Shown: positions 60,388 to 64,000 of the stretch, one piece after another
How positions within the stretch are numbered: the stretch's first letter is position 1
How the letters are laid out: the number at the start of each line of letters is the position of its first letter
IMG/VR virus record: IMGVR_UViG_3300042559_001081
Location: 1-64,000 of that record
Source of the DNA: a virus
Strand: one strand, 5' to 3'
DNA length: 64,000 nucleotides
Position numbers and translations under genes: made by a program
The notes under the pieces: model-generated
The model's database searches: none
What the model saw: the letters and a program-made list of their open reading frames with translations, nothing else
What the model was told of the DNA's origin: nothing

Positions 60388-61799
60388 TGTAAAATCTCGG
60401 TAAAGATAGGAAAAACTTTTAAAAATTTATCTTCCCATTGTCGTTGTTTGTTAATAAGAGATATGTATTCTTTTGTTTCTGGTAATCTTTCCGACCAATC
60501 TTCACTGTTCATAAAATTTATAATACCTTTGAATCTTTTAATTCCGTAAGGATTTTCTAAAAACTGTTCTTTAGAAATGTTGTTTTCTTTTACTCCAGTA
60601 AACTGTTGCCAATTGTCTTCTATCCATGGATAAAAATCGTTTTCGTATTTGTCTGTAATTTGTTTTTTAACATTTTTCGGCAATACTTTTACATTTAATT
60701 GAGGAGGCCAGTACGCAAAGTGCATGTTTATGCCGCCGGCTCCTAGTGGCCAAGAATTTATCTTTTTAAAACCTTGTTGAGTTTTCCATTTTACAAACTC
60801 CGGTATATAAGCAATATTAAGAGCCATTATAGTAGTTGCCGTTGTTACTTCAACTTGAGGTGCAGTATTGTCTAGTTTCCAAAACACTTCTTCCTGGTGT
60901 TGCCACTGACTAGGATATCGAATATAATCATTGTGTTCTCCGTGTGCATCTATACTATAATGAAATCTAACACGTTTAAACTCTGCCCATAGATCAAATA
61001 AATCACTACGCCATTCAACTGCATTGCTATTGTAACGTAACTCTATATTCTTTGCATACCCACGTCTAATGCATTCTTCTAATAGATCATAATGTTCATC
61101 TATAATAAGACTTTCGCCTCCGGCAAAGTATAGTTGATACATATGAGGAATTTGTTCAAACAAGTCTTGCCAGAATTTTGGATTATTTTTATGCCAATTA
61201 TAGCTAGCACCGTGTACTCTGCCTTTATTTTCCCACTGACTAGTACCTTTTAATCTTTCATTTGTTATTTGAGGGTACAAAGAATTCCATTCTTTTACCC
61301 AGCCGCTCGAATCGTGAGGACTACACATTACACAAGCAAGCTGACACTTTGTACCCATACGCAAGTCAATATACCGTATTTTCGGGGGTATAGAACCGTC
61401 AGCGGCAGTTTCATTAACTAATTCTTGTAGGTCAAAGCGGCTTGCCCAATAATCGGTTTCCCAATTTCTTTTACTAAGATGTCCAGCTTCTTCTTCTTTG
61501 TAACACTTTAGACAACTAGCAGGCTTTTCGCCACGAAGCATCATCTTACGAACATTACGCATATATCCGCTGTTCCATGCTTCTTCTAGGCTAGTATGAT
61601 TAAAATTAGCAGGAACGCCCGAGTCGTTCTTTACGACTCCAACTTCGCCACCACCGATTTTGTTACTGCTGTCTGGATCTTGAACACTGCTGGCGTTACT
61701 TGTGCAACATGTTCGCATTTTTCCATCCGGTCTACTTGATAAGTGTAGCCACGGCAATGCACAAAAGGTAGGCGAAATATGATTGTATTTTTCTGACAT
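60384..61799 (-). CDS. Radical SAM protein with N-terminal twitch-like domain (family A)
   Basis: A 471-residue family A protein, the longest. N-terminal cysteines: C13, C31, C32, C96, C99 (SCLKCYKEEEAG). The radical SAM cluster is C152-x3-C156-x2-C159 (TKCQLACVMC), FAGGESLI at 225-232: the P of GGEP is replaced by S. The middle SIDAHGEHNDYIRYPSQW matches the A motif. It pairs with the family B gene at 61808 (8-bp gap). Confidence 0.9.
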   Translation of the reverse strand: MSEKYNHISPTFCALPWLHLSSRPDGKMRTCCTSNASSVQDPDSSNKIGGGEVGVVKNDSGVPANFNHTSLEEAWNSGYMRNVRKMMLRGEKPASCLKCYKEEEAGHLSKRNWETDYWASRFDLQELVNETAADGSIPPKIRYIDLRMGTKCQLACVMCSPHDSSGWVKEWNSLYPQITNERLKGTSQWENKGRVHGASYNWHKNNPKFWQDLFEQIPHMYQLYFAGGESLIIDEHYDLLEECIRRGYAKNIELRYNSNAVEWRSDLFDLWAEFKRVRFHYSIDAHGEHNDYIRYPSQWQHQEEVFWKLDNTAPQVEVTTATTIMALNIAYIPEFVKWKTQQGFKKINSWPLGAGGINMHFAYWPPQLNVKVLPKNVKKQITDKYENDFYPWIEDNWQQFTGVKENNISKEQFLENPYGIKRFKGIINFMNSEDWSERLPETKEYISLINKQRQWEDKFLKVFPIFTEILQ

Positions 61800-61807
61800 G
61801 TTAATAC

Positions 61808-62887
61808 TTATTTAAACTGTTCTGCAAAAGGATCAAACTCGATACCACATTTCATAGCACAAACTTTTAATTTTCCATTTTCGTAACTGTTTTCATGCCA
61901 CGACGCTTCTATAAGATCAAAAATTTCTGTAGAAAATACACGTTCTAAACCATGTATCTTAGCATTTATTGCATCTTTGCCGCCGGCAAAATTAATAAAT
62001 TGCCATATTTGTTCTTGTTTAGGATCTTTTTGCCACCATTTGTACATTCGACCAGCAGTCCAACAACAAGGCATTGCTATCCCTTCTGCTGTAATAAACA
62101 AACTGCCTTCGTCTTTTACCTTGCATCTGATAGGAGTTTGTTGATAGTAAGCATCCATGCTTCCGTATTTTATTTCTAACAATGTTTGCTTCTTTAATGC
62201 ATTGTTTACATATTTGTCATCGGGCTTTTTAAGTTCGGTTGTTTGATTACCTTTTCGATCAATTGCTTGGTGTGATTCTTTTTTCTTGCTATCTTGCGTA
62301 ATAAATCTACCAGTTTTTTTAGCAACAAACTTTTCAAAGCCTAATTCCTTTGACAACGCTTCTGCGTCTTCGACCTGATGTTGGTTATGTTCAAATATTA
62401 AAAAATCCCAACGTGCTCTGCCGCCGGCTGCAATAAATGCTCGCATACTACGTTCGACTATATTCCAGTTAACACCTTGACGATACAAATGATTTGTATC
62501 ACCGAGTCCGTCTACACTAAAAATAACAGTACCTGCTCTTCCAAGTATAGTTGCAAGTTCTTGCCACCATTCGGGATCACGGGCGCCAGCATTTGTATTC
62601 ATGCTTAACCACATCTTAGGATTATTTTGTCTAAAATAGCGAAATATTTCTAGTGTGTCTCGAGCAACAATTGGATCTCCTAAATTACCGCACATATACA
62701 TGGTGTTTAGCTGTGCTATAAATTCCGGTGTGAATATTTTTTTACAATCATCGAGTGTTAGTTCACTTAAATCTATATGAGGATTTAGTGCTCCGCCGTT
62801 TTGATTACGGTCACACATAGGGCAACTAGCTTGACAGTTTTGTGTTACTTCTAAGTGTATGGTTTTTATATCTTTATATTCATACAT
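61808..62887 (-). CDS. Radical SAM protein, MoaA/SPASM-like (family B)
   Basis: A 359-residue family B member: C18-x3-C22-x2-C25 (QNCQASCPMC), CGNLGDPIVA replacing GGE, SVDGLGDTNHLYRQG, MPCCWTAGR, and C343-x3-C347 (VCAMKCG). It overlaps the small 62880 gene by 8 bp. Confidence 0.9.
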   Translation of the reverse strand: MYEYKDIKTIHLEVTQNCQASCPMCDRNQNGGALNPHIDLSELTLDDCKKIFTPEFIAQLNTMYMCGNLGDPIVARDTLEIFRYFRQNNPKMWLSMNTNAGARDPEWWQELATILGRAGTVIFSVDGLGDTNHLYRQGVNWNIVERSMRAFIAAGGRARWDFLIFEHNQHQVEDAEALSKELGFEKFVAKKTGRFITQDSKKKESHQAIDRKGNQTTELKKPDDKYVNNALKKQTLLEIKYGSMDAYYQQTPIRCKVKDEGSLFITAEGIAMPCCWTAGRMYKWWQKDPKQEQIWQFINFAGGKDAINAKIHGLERVFSTEIFDLIEASWHENSYENGKLKVCAMKCGIEFDPFAEQFK

Positions 62888-63107
62888 CGTATATTAACTC
62901 TACATCCTTTCCTGGACCTATTTTACTAGGAAGATCACCGTATTGCTCTATGTACCATTTAATTACAGCTATATACCAATTTTGACTATTATGATGTGCC
63001 TGTTTATTAAATTGAAAAATATTATTATTAGTTGCTTGTATTGTGCTTAACGCACGGGCACTTTCTTTTTGTAAATCTCTTAAACTTAACTTTGTTAAAT
63101 CATTCAT
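62880..63107 (-). CDS. Small protein in the radical SAM operon, 75 aa
   Basis: It begins MNDLTKLSLRDLQKESARAL and has a helical middle (QNWYIAVIKWYIEQYG) and an acidic end (GPGKDVELIYDV). Overlaps of 4 and 8 bp with its neighbours. No cysteines and no core peptide pattern. A substrate or adaptor role is possible, but there is no proof. Confidence 0.55.
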   Translation of the reverse strand: MNDLTKLSLRDLQKESARALSTIQATNNNIFQFNKQAHHNSQNWYIAVIKWYIEQYGDLPSKIGPGKDVELIYDV

Positions 63108-63787
63108 TCTAATTCTAACATCCCATTAATGTTTTTAATGCCTTCGCTTGAAAAATTAAACATTCTTTCATTAAAAATTTCTTGTAGTTTGTCTTTATTT
63201 AAAACGTTTATTATTTTATATGGAGTTTTTCCAGGTTCGAATGTAGGACGTGGCGGAGAATCTTCAAATGGTAAATTTAATTTTTTATAATCAGTATAAC
63301 TATCAAAAGAAAGATCTTCAAAATAAATTATGTCGTTATGAATGTTATTTTTTTTTAATTCAGCAAACTTTGTCCAAAGATCAATTTTTCTTTCTAAAAC
63401 TTCTGTAAATTGATACTCGTCTATACTAATAGTTGTTTTTTCGTAAGGAAAATCGTTAAAATTTTGTAATTTATTAGCTACAACATGACTAAATGTATTT
63501 TGAAACAGATCTTTTCTTAAAAGAAAGATTTTATACCAAATGTTGTTATTTAAAAAAAATTTAATAGTCTTAGGTCTCTTAATCTCATATATTTGATTTA
63601 AGTGAGTTTTTAATATAACATTTTTATGTAACAAACAGGTTTTAATTATACCTTTTACATACGTGTCTGGCTGTTCAGTCATAAAGGGTTCTGTAAGAAA
63701 AAACGTATTCCTATAAAAATAACGATAGATGGTTCTAGCAAAATAACTACTTCCTGTTCTTGTACTAGATATTATAAGTATTTTCAT
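63104..63787 (-). CDS. Sulfotransferase-family protein
   Basis: A 227-residue P-loop protein: STRTGSSYFARTIYRYFY (residues 8-25) is the 5'-phosphosulfate loop; FLLRKDLFQNTFSHVVA near 95 is the 3'-phosphate binding part; the end (GKTPYKI) is PAPS-loop-like. It may sulfate a glycan or a product of the cluster. It is a distant relative of the gene at 30827 at most. It joins the small gene and the following partial gene by 1-4-bp overlaps. Confidence 0.75.
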   Translation of the reverse strand: MKILIISSTRTGSSYFARTIYRYFYRNTFFLTEPFMTEQPDTYVKGIIKTCLLHKNVILKTHLNQIYEIKRPKTIKFFLNNNIWYKIFLLRKDLFQNTFSHVVANKLQNFNDFPYEKTTISIDEYQFTEVLERKIDLWTKFAELKKNNIHNDIIYFEDLSFDSYTDYKKLNLPFEDSPPRPTFEPGKTPYKIINVLNKDKLQEIFNERMFNFSSEGIKNINGMLELE

Positions 63788-64000
63788 TATTTTATTCCAA
63801 TTTTCATAAATCTTGTATACTTAGGTAAAACTAATTCACCCTTAAAAAGTGTATTAGTCATAGGTGCTTTTTTATCAAACTCGTCTAAATCTGTTGAACA
63901 ATTAACATGTTCTGCAACTTCAAAATAATTATTTCCTTGTAAAATTACTAATTTTCCTGTTGGAATTTTTTCATACCAATCTTTAAAATTTTCTATATGC
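63787..64000 (-). CDS. Partial C-terminal end of a probable methyltransferase
   Basis: The last 70 or so residues of a gene that begins beyond the window. Read on the minus strand it ends TNTLFKGELVLPKYTRFMKI, with GNNYFEVAEHVNCSTDLDEF before it. This resembles the end of a class I SAM-dependent methyltransferase family seen in marine phages, but the SAM-binding motifs are outside the window. Its stop overlaps the sulfotransferase ATG (TAATG). Confidence 0.45.
   Translation of the reverse strand, partial: HIENFKDWYEKIPTGKLVILQGNNYFEVAEHVNCSTDLDEFDKKAPMTNTLFKGELVLPKYTRFMKIGIK

Noticed and set aside
41501-63107. A classical RiPP precursor peptide in the radical SAM cluster
   Set aside because: No short ORF with a leader-core pattern or Cys-rich repeats was found; the 75-aa protein at 62880 has no cysteine and no core-like repeats.
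1-64000. CRISPR array, insertion sequence, integrase or attachment site
   Set aside because: No regularly spaced repeats, transposase or integrase motifs were seen; the phage appears lytic in this window.

Overview
The window looks like part of the genome of a lytic, T4-like marine myovirus, of the cyanophage/pelagiphage type. It carries a complete family B DNA polymerase (gp43-like), a gp45-like sliding clamp, a T4 RNase H-like 5'-3' exonuclease and a DsbA-like late-transcription protein. The DNA is AT-rich, genes are packed with ATGA/TAATG overlaps, and several junctions carry T4 late-promoter-like boxes (TATAAATA/GATAAATA). No photosynthesis gene is visible, so nothing points specifically to a cyanobacterial host. 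I found no tRNA, CRISPR array or insertion sequence. Once the small genes listed here are counted, no stretch over 300 bases is without a gene.

Region 1 (1-9.9 kb): chaperone and proteolysis genes (DnaJ 3' end, peptide deformylase, ClpA), then a run of small proteins. Most of these begin with a MK/MR...I-x-E N-terminus resembling T4 capsid-targeting sequences, which suggests proteins packaged into the head. Region 2 (9.9-31.5 kb): DsbA, DNA polymerase, a sugar-nucleotide module (TagD-like cytidylyltransferase, phosphomannomutase-like HAD protein, UDP-glucose dehydrogenase-like protein, glycosyltransferase, GalE-like epimerase), the clamp, and a dispersed 7-deazaguanine DNA-modification set (DpdA/TGT-like transglycosylase, QueD-like protein, FolE, QueE). 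A complete S-adenosylmethionine synthetase and the FEN-type nuclease follow. Region 3 (31.5-37.1 kb): a MoxR AAA+ ATPase and a VWA/metallopeptidase-like partner with near-duplicate promoters and leaders, small conserved proteins, and a repetitive tail-fibre-like gene.

Region 4 (37.1-64 kb) is the striking part. It encodes fourteen radical SAM proteins: six with an N-terminal twitch-like cysteine domain (family A), four MoaA/SPASM-like (family B), two B12-binding-type (family C) and two other SPASM-like proteins. Interleaved are three QueC-like PP-loop ATPases, an asparagine-synthetase-like PP-loop protein, two 2-oxoglutarate oxygenases, a PLP enzyme, a short-chain dehydrogenase, a homospermidine synthase-like enzyme, a sulfotransferase and the end of a probable methyltransferase. 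Families A and B sit side by side, and two A-B pairs flank a QueC-like gene. This arrangement suggests a multi-step tailoring pathway whose substrate is unknown (tail fibre, surface sugar, nucleobase or small molecule). The phage MetK would supply SAM for it. I regard this cluster as the best candidate for an undescribed system; all functional statements about it are inference from motifs and gene order.
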